Assembly (NCBI RefSeq): GCF_004793545.1
Contig: NZ_SRYA01000019.1
Location: 1 to 64,000, forward strand
Reading direction: 5' to 3'
Length of the DNA: 64,000 nucleotides
From: Petralouisia muris
GTDB lineage: Bacteria > Bacillota > Clostridia > Lachnospirales > Lachnospiraceae
Below, in pieces: positions 32,482 to 41,123 of the stretch. The notes under the pieces are model-generated. The model searched no databases. It had not been told where the DNA came from and saw only the letters and a program-made list of their open reading frames with translations. Each line of letters begins with the position of its first letter. The stretch's first letter is position 1. The translations under genes and the position numbers were made by a program.

Positions 32482-34150
32482 GGGTGTTGGGTAGTGTAAA
32501 GTAGCCTATGAAAAACTGGAGTCAAAAAAATAGGCTCCATTAGAACCTTGATAATGGTAGATACGATTGATTTTGGCGTGCCATCAAGGGCAGGTCCCTT
32601 AGGGATGGCTAGGTCATTCCCTCTGGCTCGGAATCTAAGAACAGATATGGGCTTCGCCCTGTTGCTGCTTTAAGATTTCCTGCTGGCCGAGGTAGAGCAG
32701 GAGTTGCCATTCACCGGGCATATTTCCGGCGCCTTCCAGCGGTTCCACTTTATTCAGCGGTTCCCTGCCGCCGGATTTTTCATGAGGACGCAGAAAGTTA
32801 TAGTAAGCGACCCAGAGGGAAACGCTGTGTATTGCGCCGCCGTCCGTACCGTAACCGCAGGTGACGCGGTAAGATTCCTTGAAGGTTCGGTTCAGGCGTT
32901 CAATCAACTGTTTAAATGGCCGGAATTTTTTGGATACCTCGTCGTCATTGGTAAGGCCGTTCGCCTGTGTGATGGATATGTCCCAGCCTTTTTCAATCTT
33001 GAACTGCTGGGCGGCAAGCGGGTACGCGCTGTATCCGTCAGCAATGAATTTCAGGGTTCTGCCGGGGAATTCCTTAAATTTATCAAATGCCATACGCATG
33101 GTAAGAATGCAAGGCCCCACATCTCTTGAAGTGGAGAACTGATAGCCGAGGATGGAGCGCGTCACTTTATTCATGATGAGCCAGACATATGCTTTGACCC
33201 CTTTGATTTTGATGTAAGTTTCATCAGCGGCAAGTTCGTTGGAAGGATTGTAGTCATAGGAATCGACAAAGGGACGGATGATGACAGCGGCTGTTTTGGC
33301 ATAGTTGTTGACCATGGTATGTGAGATGTCAATGCCATGGATTTCTTTCAGGGCCTGTACGGTCTGCCGCAGGGAGAGCTTTAAGTTTACCCGATAGGTA
33401 AGGCACAGCCCCATGATATAGGCGTTGTTTTTCTTATACCGGAAGGAGGTTGCCCACTTTGGGAGCTGGTTCAGTTCCATATCAAAAAAGTTTACGGAAA
33501 ATTCGCGGTAAAGGCACCGCAGTTTGTATTTCCAGTATTCGGATTGTGGAAGCCCTTTGGGGAGCTTTCGGAGATTCCACTGATAGTAAGTGCAGTTGTC
33601 GTTGACACACTTATGGATACGGAAATGTTTCCGGTCTTTGACGGGCTGGAATGCATGGCCGCAATAAGGGCGCTGTAGTTTTAACTGGGAGGTTACTTTT
33701 TCAACATTGACGAAGGTTTGCCCGCAGACCTTGCGCTTAAATTGCCCGCGGCCGCCGGAGTTGTCATAGAGGCAGTCATGAGGGGCGCCGCAGAGAGGGC
33801 AGACGGTGTCAGAGGGAACGTTACGGTGCTTGCCTTTATGAGGATTGACGGGCTTAACGGCTTTGCCGTAGCGGAGGCGGCAGTATTCGTTCCAGAGCTG
33901 CCAGTCCTGTTTGATAAAAGGTTTGATGACAGGGAGTTTGTCTGTGAGGAACTTTTTGTATTTAGGGCTATGGAGTTCCTCATGTGCCCACTGCTTGAGA
34001 GGGATGTATCTGCAGATAAAAAGAACAAGCCAGCAGATTTGCAGATATTGTTCTTGAATGATTTTAAATAAATATAGTATAATGTTATCCATAAAGCAAT
34101 GATTTACCTTTCGTATTTTGTTTGTGTGGGAACTACATGATACACGAAAA
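32482..34150 (-). mobile_element. DDE-type insertion sequence (zinc-ribbon transposase)
   Basis: The element contains one long transposase gene. The sequence GGTGTTGGGTAGTGT with AATAGGCT downstream of the transposase (32482-32540) has a diverged copy at 34246-34300, again just before a transposase C-terminus, so the two mark equivalent downstream ends of two related elements lying in tandem. Precise terminal inverted repeats were not resolved. Confidence 0.6.
32635..34092 (-). CDS. IS6-like DDE transposase with zinc ribbon
   Basis: A 485-residue transposase. The N-terminal hydrophobic start MDNIILYLFKII is followed by a zinc-ribbon part (TVCPLCGAPHDCLYD, VCGQTFVN, RPYCGHAFQ, NDNCTYYQW), a helix-turn-helix segment (LSLRQTVQALKEIHGIDISH), and a DDE domain: ELAADETYIKIKG, LKFIADGYSAYP and IERLNRTFKESYR, then SLWVAYYNFLRPHEKSGG. 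The three acidic residues are present and the gene appears intact. It resembles the DDE integrase/transposase group near IS6. The start at 34092 was chosen over upstream frame; the ribosome site is weak. Confidence 0.8.
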   Translation of the reverse strand: MDNIILYLFKIIQEQYLQICWLVLFICRYIPLKQWAHEELHSPKYKKFLTDKLPVIKPFIKQDWQLWNEYCRLRYGKAVKPVNPHKGKHRNVPSDTVCPLCGAPHDCLYDNSGGRGQFKRKVCGQTFVNVEKVTSQLKLQRPYCGHAFQPVKDRKHFRIHKCVNDNCTYYQWNLRKLPKGLPQSEYWKYKLRCLYREFSVNFFDMELNQLPKWATSFRYKKNNAYIMGLCLTYRVNLKLSLRQTVQALKEIHGIDISHTMVNNYAKTAAVIIRPFVDSYDYNPSNELAADETYIKIKGVKAYVWLIMNKVTRSILGYQFSTSRDVGPCILTMRMAFDKFKEFPGRTLKFIADGYSAYPLAAQQFKIEKGWDISITQANGLTNDDEVSKKFRPFKQLIERLNRTFKESYRVTCGYGTDGGAIHSVSLWVAYYNFLRPHEKSGGREPLNKVEPLEGAGNMPGEWQLLLYLGQQEILKQQQGEAHICS

Positions 34151-34547
34151 AAGGGGGTCATTTTTTTTTATTTGCAAAAAGTGGTGTAATCCTTGAAAAT
34201 GAAGGGTTTTAATTGAGAATAGAGCTGTAAAACTTTACAGTACCGGGTGTTGGGCAGTGTCAAGTAATCTATGAAAAAACTTAGTCTAAAAAATAGGCTT
34301 AAAGAAACCTTGAAAATTGCAGATATTGGTGGTTTTAAGACCTTTGGGCGTTGCCCCAAACCCCACGAGGGACTCGTCCCTTGACCCATTAGCGGGCTTT
34401 GCCCGCACCCGTCCTCGCCGGATGGCAGGAAAAGGGCGCAGTCGCCCCTTTTCTGCTGGCCAGGATTATCCGTGAGCCTTATGTCGATAGACTTTCGCGG
34501 CATATCCTCACAGTCAGCGCAGCCGCCTGCTGCGGTATTCCACGGTT

Positions 34548-34727
34548 CTATTGACAACAGCTCCGCTCCGTCTGTGCAGTACCGTTTTTCTGCATATTCA
34601 GGATGGTCTGCTGCCCGAGGAAGATGAGCATCTGCCATTTGCTGGGCATGTTGTCAGCGCCTTGTAGCATCTCCACTTTGTTGAGAACATTGTATTTATT
34701 GTGTTTATGAGGGCGCAGGAAGTTATA
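34548..34727 (-). pseudogene. Related DDE transposase, C-terminal remnant
   Basis: The minus strand reads YNFLRPHKHNKYNVLNKVEM, LQGADNMPSKWQMLIFLGQQ, TILNMQKNG, which aligns with the last 60 residues of the transposase at 32635 (YYNFLRPHEKSGG..., GAGNMPGEWQLLLYLGQQE). The rest of that copy was removed by the IS630 element beginning near 34730. The stretch 34301-34547 has no gene, only IS downstream sequence. Confidence 0.75.
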
Positions 34728-34794
34728 TTACTTTAGCGGTTAAAACTTGATGTTTTCTCTATTCATTAGCATGGTTTTCGGATATAATAAAAGT

Positions 34795-35712
34795 ATGGAA
34801 AAAATCAATTTACTAAAAGTCCCCCAGAGACCAGGAAAATCATGAAATAACAAGCGATAGGACTTTAAAAAAGGCATGTAAAGCATAAAGAAATTGCGGA
34901 AACGCTCAATATCTCAATTCAGACAGTGGATAGAATATCAAGCGTGTATAAAAAGGAGGGCGCGAAATGTCTGAAGGAGAAAAAGCGTGGCCGTAAATTA
35001 GGCGAAAAACGCCAACTTACGCCTGCACAGGAAAAAGAGATCCGAAACATCCTTATTGACAAAATGCCTGACCAGAGGAAACTGAGCTTTATGTTGTGGA
35101 CACGTGCCGCTGTACGCCAGTTAATTCAGGAAAAATATAATATAGCCATTACGCTTCGGAATATGAGCGAATACCTGAAACGGTGGGGGTGACCTGCCAA
35201 TGCCCAACGAAAAAGGCGTATTTCCAGGATAATGTGAAGATGAACGCATTTATGCATGAAACATATCCTGCCATTGTAAAACAGGCAAAAAAAGAAGATG
35301 CCGTAATTTTTTGGGGAGATGAGACTGGAATAAATAATCAGGCGTACCATGTCAAAGGATTTGCGCCAAAGGGACAGACTTTCTCCAAAATGGAAAAGAA
35401 CAATATGATTTCAGCCATCAGCAATCAGGGAACCTGCCATTTTCTCCGCTATGATGCGAACATGACTCAGCAACGATTTATAGACTTTATGGGACGGCTT
35501 GAAAAAGACACGGACAGGAAAGTCTTATTTATCGTTGACAATCTTAAAGTCCATCATGGAAAAATTGTTGCAGAATGGTTGTTAGAGCATAAGGATGAAA
35601 TAGAATTATTTTACACTTCACCTTATTCCCCTGAAATCAATCCAGATGAATATTTGAACCATAACCTGAAGCAGAACATACACAGCGGGATTATTCCGCA
35701 CGCAATATATGT
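34795..35712 (+). pseudogene. IS630-family transposase, several lesions
   Basis: An N-terminal helix-turn-helix region (KHKEIAETLNISIQTVDRI) contains early frame and stop lesions near 34815-34870. The first long frame (KEKKRGRKLGEKRQLTPAQE to YLKRWG) stops at a TGA at 35190. The DDE domain continues in the -1 frame across a GGGGG run: EDAVIFWGDETGINNQAYHV, KVLFIVDNLKVHHGKIVAEW and PYSPEINPDEYLNHNLKQNI. After HSG the sequence leaves the family, so the C-terminus is lost near 35690. A programmed frameshift at the G-run is possible in intact relatives, but this copy is dead. Confidence 0.8.
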
Positions 35713-35730
35713 TTACTGCATTGTCAGAGG

Positions 35731-36054
35731 GTGCAGTATTCTGGTGGGAGCGTGACTGCAGCAGCTGATATTTCGGAACGTTTGGTTTTCCATCCAGATT
35801 ACACATATTCTGATTTTATTGGGCAGATTCTGCCTAATGTTGATGAAGATGGGCAGGTAAGCTATAAGTTTACACCCGGTTCATTTACGAATATTCTTCA
35901 TGATGCATATAAGAATCCAGAAAAGGAATATATTCTTATCATAGGAGAAATAAATCGTGGCAATGCGCCGGCAATTTTTGGAGAAGTGTTCCAGTTGCCT
36001 GATAGAAAAACAGAGATTCGAGAAGTAGATGATGATGGATTGACTTACTATTGA
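35731..36054 (+). pseudogene. McrB-like AAA GTPase, internal fragment
   Basis: The frame contains FHPDYTYSDFIGQILPNVDE, YKFTPGSFTNILHDAYKNPE and YILIIGEINRGNAPAIFGEV, the Walker B and sensor region of McrB, the GTPase subunit of the McrBC modification-dependent restriction system. Walker B reads LIIGEINRGN where homologues have LIIEEINRGN, so the first Glu is replaced by Gly. The N-terminal part with Walker A and the C-terminal part are absent. It is a relic between IS630 and IS1380 debris. Confidence 0.75.
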
Positions 36055-36194
36055 TAAATAGTTCTTCAAAAGTTGTATTTTTAATGTATATGGACTGAAT
36101 TTATTTCCAAATAGCGGTTAGGAACTCTGGAAATTCGTTCAAAAGGGCATACTTACCCCTTGGTTTCGCAACAAGGGAGCTGACAAGATGGTAT

Positions 36195-36712
36195 TTATAA
36201 TCGGAAATCTGCAAATGCCGTATACACCCCGGCAAATGCATACCTCCATGTGTTGCTTCCGCCAGGGCCTAACATCAGCTGTCTGGCATGTTCTGTAACG
36301 TGGCTTGTCATAATGATCATGTTACCAATCACCGTGCGCAGTCTCCTGCGTCTGACCTTATGCCTTGTCTCTGTGCCCTTCCTGCCGATGCTTTCCTGTC
36401 CGATCATCCGAAGGAGGTTATAGGCCAGGATTGCCAGCTCCAATGCCAGTTCATTGGTCTCAAAATTCCCGGATGGCAGCCGCCCCCGATCCATGTCGGT
36501 CTTGCTCTCGCTGTGAAACTGCTCGCATTCGTCATGGGCATGGTAGAGCGCAATGACTTCGCGGTCCGTCATTCCAAGGTTTGTCCACCAGATATTGACT
36601 TCAATGTCGCCTTCCAGAAGGAACTGGCCATATTTATCAATGGTACGGTTTATGACCTCATAACCGGCACGGACGGTGATGCTTTTTCCATACCATCTGC
36701 TGTTTTAAACGA
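36195..36712 (-). pseudogene. IS1380-family transposase, C-terminal remnant
   Basis: On the minus strand the frame runs from RWYGKSITVRAGYEVINRTI through DIEVNIWWTNLGMTDREVIA, YHAHDECEQFHSESKTDMDR, LPSGNFETNELALELAILAY and NLLRMIGQES to the end FADFRL. This is the last third of an IS1380 transposase, including its final catalytic Glu region (EQFHSESKTD). The N-terminal part is missing. It marks the right edge of the accessory region. The 140 bases to its left (36055-36194) hold no gene. Confidence 0.75.
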
Positions 36713-36758
36713 AGGATTCTGTTCCGTATGTTTCCGTAGGATTCAGAAAGAAATTATG

Positions 36759-38693
36759 TTATGTCAAAGGAAGGATTTTACTTGCATATTCCCCATAGCG
36801 CCCTTTGGTCTGGCGTTTTATCTCATACAAAGCCTCATCCGCCTGGGACAGAAGCTGGCGGATACTGTCAGAAGGATCTGCAGTCCAGGCGAATCCGCTG
36901 GAAGCGCTGATCACCTTATTTTTATCCGGAGACAGAGCAATGGGATTGCTTCTGAGGGTTTCGTAGAACTTGTCTAAATAGCCTGTAATTTCCTCCCGGC
37001 TTTTGCAGCCGAAAATCATCATGCAGAATTCATCGCCGGAGCGTCGTGCGGTCAGAAAATGTTCTTCGGGCATGGACTGCATGACGGCAGAAAAACTCTG
37101 CAGATATATATCGCCCACATCATGGCCGTAGGTATCGTTAATGGATTTAAAATGATCCAAATCTATCATGACAACGGCGCAGATATGTTCTTGGGGCATG
37201 TTTCTCAGGATTTCCGAAGCAAGCTGTTTGAAATGGGGGAATTTGTGCAATCCGGTCAGGAAGTCATGCGTGTTTTCGTAATGCATCTGCTGTTTTTTCA
37301 AAATATCGCTGCTGACGTCCATTACAACGCCAAGATGTTTACCGGAAGATTCTGAAATATGGATGCGGACGTAGCGGGTATCCCGGATACGGAAAATATC
37401 AGTTTCCTCGGAAATGGGGTTCGTCATAATTTCCTGGATATAGCGGTCAAACAGTACGGAATTGCTGAAGAATCGTTCCGCCATCTGTTCCGGAATATCT
37501 AACAGTTCCTTCAGGCCGGAAGTATGGAAAACATGATTCAGCCCACGCTCATATTCAAAGGCGGCAAGGGGAACGCCGCTGATTTCAATAATGGTCGAAA
37601 TGCGGTCTGAACTTCTGACAATGCTTTTTACCATGGTATTGATCCCACGGCTCAGTTCTTCGAATTCCCGGTTTCCACCTACCGCTACCACAGTGTCCAG
37701 ATGGCCGTTGGTAATGGCGGTCAGATTTTCAATAATGCGGTGAATGCCGTTCACAGCTTTTCGCTTTACCAGGTGATTCAGAAGAATCAGCGCCACAGCT
37801 TCTATCAGCAGCAAATACAGAAAAGTATTGAAAATCTGCTCCCAGAGTTTTTCAAACAGCGCGTCCCGGGGCAGGGCAGCGCAAATTAATTTGTCTTCAT
37901 AGGGAGTGGCGGTCACATACATAATCCTGCCCTCTTTTCCCTTCAGGTATGCGCCTTTCTGACAGCCTGCAAGCTGCTCCAGCTGATAGCATTCTGCGTC
38001 AAAATGCTGTTCCAGGCCGTTGGAGTGTCCAAGGATAGTTCCTGTTGTGCTGTCTATGATAAAAAATTCTTCGCCCACATCTGCTGGAAATAAATTGAAA
38101 ATGGAATCGTAGGTGTTTCTCGCCTGCGCCTCCATCTGTCTGGTGGGCTTAAATCCTACCTGGACAATGCCTTTTTTGATTTTCCGAACCACGCCCACAT
38201 ACTGCATCACTTTATTTTCAGCGGCGTTAGGCTGTGAGTCCTGAATTAAGTATGCGTTTTTGTCATCGCTTTCTAAAAGGGCCAGGAAGGCCCGGGTCTG
38301 CTTGTGGTTTGCCATGTCGATGCCGATATACTGAGAGACGGAGCCGGCCACAATGATTCCGTTTTCATCAATGACATGAACTTCGTCTACATTCAGCAGG
38401 TTGGCCAGATATTTCATTTCGTCTACATTCAGGGATAATTCATCTTCTCTGTCTAATACATAGGCGGCTGCTTTGGCGCGGGTCAGATAATCCTCGTCCA
38501 GGTTTTCACGGATAATTGTAAGTTCCTCCTGGTTCATTTCCAATGTGTGGATAATCTGCGCTGTCTTGGTATGAAAAGTATTAAATTGCTGGGATTCCAA
38601 AGTGTGCAGGGTAAATAAAAAGTTGATGAAGAATATCAGTAAAATCGCTGATGTCATAATCGCGAAGGTATATCGGATAAAAATTTTCTGCAT
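36759..38693 (-). CDS. Membrane diguanylate cyclase with sensory N-terminus
   Basis: A 644-residue protein that makes cyclic di-GMP. A transmembrane helix (residues 8-30) is followed by a large extracytoplasmic sensor region (VDEVHVIDENGIIVAGSVSQ, GTILGHSNGLEQHF), a second helix (FNTFLYLLLIEAVALILLNH), a HAMP-like linker, a PAS-like segment, and a GGDEF domain: DFLTGLHKFPHFKQLASEIL, VVMIDLDHFKSINDTYGHDV, and the active site written RSGDEF instead of GGDEF. The first Gly is changed to Ser; SGDEF variants can remain active. The start at MQKIFIRY follows GGAGGATTTTTCC. First gene of the conserved backbone. Confidence 0.9.
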   Translation of the reverse strand: MQKIFIRYTFAIMTSAILLIFFINFLFTLHTLESQQFNTFHTKTAQIIHTLEMNQEELTIIRENLDEDYLTRAKAAAYVLDREDELSLNVDEMKYLANLLNVDEVHVIDENGIIVAGSVSQYIGIDMANHKQTRAFLALLESDDKNAYLIQDSQPNAAENKVMQYVGVVRKIKKGIVQVGFKPTRQMEAQARNTYDSIFNLFPADVGEEFFIIDSTTGTILGHSNGLEQHFDAECYQLEQLAGCQKGAYLKGKEGRIMYVTATPYEDKLICAALPRDALFEKLWEQIFNTFLYLLLIEAVALILLNHLVKRKAVNGIHRIIENLTAITNGHLDTVVAVGGNREFEELSRGINTMVKSIVRSSDRISTIIEISGVPLAAFEYERGLNHVFHTSGLKELLDIPEQMAERFFSNSVLFDRYIQEIMTNPISEETDIFRIRDTRYVRIHISESSGKHLGVVMDVSSDILKKQQMHYENTHDFLTGLHKFPHFKQLASEILRNMPQEHICAVVMIDLDHFKSINDTYGHDVGDIYLQSFSAVMQSMPEEHFLTARRSGDEFCMMIFGCKSREEITGYLDKFYETLRSNPIALSPDKNKVISASSGFAWTADPSDSIRQLLSQADEALYEIKRQTKGRYGEYASKILPLT

Positions 38694-38810
38694 GGAAAAA
38701 TCCTCCATTATTTATAAAAATACTCTTAAACATTATAGCATTTCCTGTAAAATACAGAGGATTTAATATTTCGCAAAATCGTGTTATTTTGTAACGGCAG
38801 TTAGGAACAG

Positions 38811-40100
38811 TTAAAATTTTGCAAACAGTATCATGTGGAAAACGTTTTTTTCCAGGTAACAGTCGATGGCGCCGTCAATTTTTTCTGAGAAGGCCAGAAT
38901 GCTCTGCATGCCCAGGCCGTGATTTTTTCCTTTTTGGCTTTTGGGAAGTTTGGTGGCGGGGTCGAAAACAAGCTTTTCCCGGCACTCGTTTTTTGCTTGA
39001 ATCAGCAGGTGATCCCGGGTGTGCCGGATTTTGATGTCAATGTATCTTTTTTCTTTTTCATAATTTTTCACACAGATCATTGCATTTTCAAAGAGGTTGG
39101 CAATGACGGCTGCAAGTTCGTAATTGTCCACAAGGGTTTTCCGGGGAATTTCAAGATCCAGGCTGGCCGTAATTCCGAGAGCCTGGGCCTGTTCCTGCAT
39201 TTTGGAAATAATAGAATTGATAATCAGGTTGTCACAGTATTTTACCACCTTGTTTTCTTCCGACGTATTGCTGATATGGGCAATAATTTTGCGGATTTCA
39301 TCGTAATTTTTTTCATCCAGAAGATGTTCGATCATGCTGATGTAATGCCGGATGTCATGCCGGAGAATCCGGATATTTTTTTCGGATTCTTCTACCAGCT
39401 CATACTGGGCTTCCAGACTCTTGATGTAGGATTCAAAGAGAATATTTTTCCAGTAGATGTCCTGCCGTTTGGAGTCGCTTTCAATATAATGGAGCACCAC
39501 AACATAGGAAACCAGCATGGTAATCATCAGGCACAGGATACCAGGGATATTGTGGGGGTCTTCCTGAAGGGGGTAAGGGAAAAAGGCAAAACAGGAAAAG
39601 GTGCAGTAAAAAATAGAAGGAATCAGACATAATTCCCACCATTCCCGATTGTTGTCGTTTTCGTATTGATTGTTCCAGATATTTCGGATGCTTTTGTATA
39701 AAATAAGCAGAATAGCAGTATGGACGGCAAAGTTTCCCACCAGGGAAAGGGGGATGTTTTCTGTATAGATATACAGAATGGAGGCGGTAACGCTTCCGAT
39801 AATCGTATAATTGGAAGCGCTTAAGCCAATAAACAGAATTTTGCTGTTTCCGTGAGCGGCAATCAGAGGACCGGTGGACTGGGTCACAAAAATCTGGAAT
39901 AAGGTGACAAAGAAATAGCAGACATCACTGCCTGGAAAAATATTCAGTTTGAGAATATCTGCGCCACTCAAAATCAGGAAGGAAGAAAAGCATATCAGGC
40001 AGGACGTAAGTTTGTTGTGGCCGTGCGGGATAAACAGATATATGTAAAGCATCAAAAACAGGTGGCTAATGATATAAGATAAATTGTTAAAATAGTCCAT
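38811..40100 (-). CDS. GHKL sensor histidine kinase (AgrC-like)
   Basis: A 429-residue membrane kinase. The first 200 residues form six or seven transmembrane helices, then a coiled linker and the kinase region: ESEKNIRILRHDIRHYISMI with phospho-acceptor His in RHDIRHY, the N box NLFENAMICVKNYEKEKRYI, and the G box KGKNHGLGMQSILAF. This is the AgrC/GHKL type that pairs with LytTR regulators; its partner lies nine bases upstream. No AgrB or AgrD gene is adjacent, so the signal is not evident. Confidence 0.9.
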   Translation of the reverse strand: MDYFNNLSYIISHLFLMLYIYLFIPHGHNKLTSCLICFSSFLILSGADILKLNIFPGSDVCYFFVTLFQIFVTQSTGPLIAAHGNSKILFIGLSASNYTIIGSVTASILYIYTENIPLSLVGNFAVHTAILLILYKSIRNIWNNQYENDNNREWWELCLIPSIFYCTFSCFAFFPYPLQEDPHNIPGILCLMITMLVSYVVVLHYIESDSKRQDIYWKNILFESYIKSLEAQYELVEESEKNIRILRHDIRHYISMIEHLLDEKNYDEIRKIIAHISNTSEENKVVKYCDNLIINSIISKMQEQAQALGITASLDLEIPRKTLVDNYELAAVIANLFENAMICVKNYEKEKRYIDIKIRHTRDHLLIQAKNECREKLVFDPATKLPKSQKGKNHGLGMQSILAFSEKIDGAIDCYLEKNVFHMILFAKF

Positions 40101-40109
40101 GTGTCCTCC

Positions 40110-40844
40110 CTACCTGTACTCGGATGAAATGAACAAAAGATACTGTCTCTTTACGTTTGAAGTATTCTTTTTGCTGATAGGAATATCTGCGCCGCTGTTC
40201 ATGATAATGCTGGTTCCGTCCAATTTCTGGACATGGCTGAAATTTACAAGAAAGGACTTATGAACCTGCATGAAGCCTTTTTCCCGGGTAAGCTCTTTGA
40301 TTTCCTCCTCAAAAGATTTCCGTATAAAAATGCTGGTTATGGCAGTCCGGTCTGTCAGATGGATGCGCAGCATACGGGAGGAGTTCTCGATATATTCTAT
40401 TTTGGAAAAGGGAACGGATATCAGCCCATCTTTGGTTTTCACCGGAAAGATGGGGTCCTTTACGCCGTTTTTCTGGGTTAAAGCAAAGCTTAGAGCTTCA
40501 AAAAAAGTCTGTTCCTGTACTGGCTTCAGAAGGTATCTGAGTGCATGGACTCCGTAAGCGTCCAGTGCAAAATCATCCGAGGAGGTTGTGTAAATAATGA
40601 CAGCGTTTTTGCCGGAATCCTTCAAAAGAGTTCCAATGTCAATGCCGGTTGTTCCGTTCATAATGATATCCAGAATATAAATGTCAGACAGGCGTTTCTC
40701 CTGGATCTTCCGAAACAGGAGAGAAGGGTCTGTATATTTTTCCAGTTCAAAATCATTTCCCGGATAAAGCGTTCTGTAGTTTGCAATCAACTGCTCTATT
40801 CTTGCCAGGTCTTTCATGTTGTCATCGCAGATTGTAATTTTCAT
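40110..40844 (-). CDS. LytTR-family response regulator
   Basis: A 244-residue response regulator. The receiver domain (residues 1-120) has ITICDDNMKDLARIEQL and the phosphorylated Asp in DIYILDIIMNGTTGID; the C-terminal LytTR domain contains FSKIEYIENSSRMLRIHLTD and FMQVHKSFLVNFSHVQKLDG. It would activate genes with LytTR direct repeats. GAGGAAAAG sets the start. It is co-transcribed with the GHKL kinase downstream. Confidence 0.9.
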   Translation of the reverse strand: MKITICDDNMKDLARIEQLIANYRTLYPGNDFELEKYTDPSLLFRKIQEKRLSDIYILDIIMNGTTGIDIGTLLKDSGKNAVIIYTTSSDDFALDAYGVHALRYLLKPVQEQTFFEALSFALTQKNGVKDPIFPVKTKDGLISVPFSKIEYIENSSRMLRIHLTDRTAITSIFIRKSFEEEIKELTREKGFMQVHKSFLVNFSHVQKLDGTSIIMNSGADIPISKKNTSNVKRQYLLFISSEYR

Positions 40845-41028
40845 GTACTTTTCCTCAAAAAAATACTGCAAAACAGGCCGTAAGGCTATTTTTATTTTGC
40901 AGTATGTGATATTGTAAATATGTCGATATTATAATATAGATTGATACAAAAAGCAAGCCTGTAGTAAATGTTCATTTAGGAACCTGTAATCTTGGAAAAC
41001 GAAAAAATAAGTTTTCATTCTGGTGATT

Positions 41029-41056
41029 TTGTGGTAAAATACACTCTGATTATAAT
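41029..41056 (+). promoter_or_regulatory. Promoter candidate for aspartate kinase
   Basis: TTGTGG (41029-41034) and TATAAT (41051-41056) are 16 bases apart, 68 bases before the start. The 280-base region upstream, divergent from the LytTR gene, is AT-rich. I see no lysine riboswitch structure; it is too short for one downstream of this promoter. Confidence 0.5.
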
Positions 41057-41123
41057 ACAGTGTTGAAAAGAAGAATCAGAAGAAAGGAAGATAAGGGAGA
41101 ACCTTATTTTGTGGAGTGAGAAA

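Noticed and set aside
36288-36977. Plus-strand 229-codon open frame
   Set aside because: Antisense to the IS1380 transposase remnant and the cyclase C-terminus; no independent support.
40845-41123. Lysine riboswitch upstream of lysC
   Set aside because: Only about 65 bases lie between the likely -10 and the start codon, too short for a lysine riboswitch of about 170 bases, and no matching conserved core was seen.
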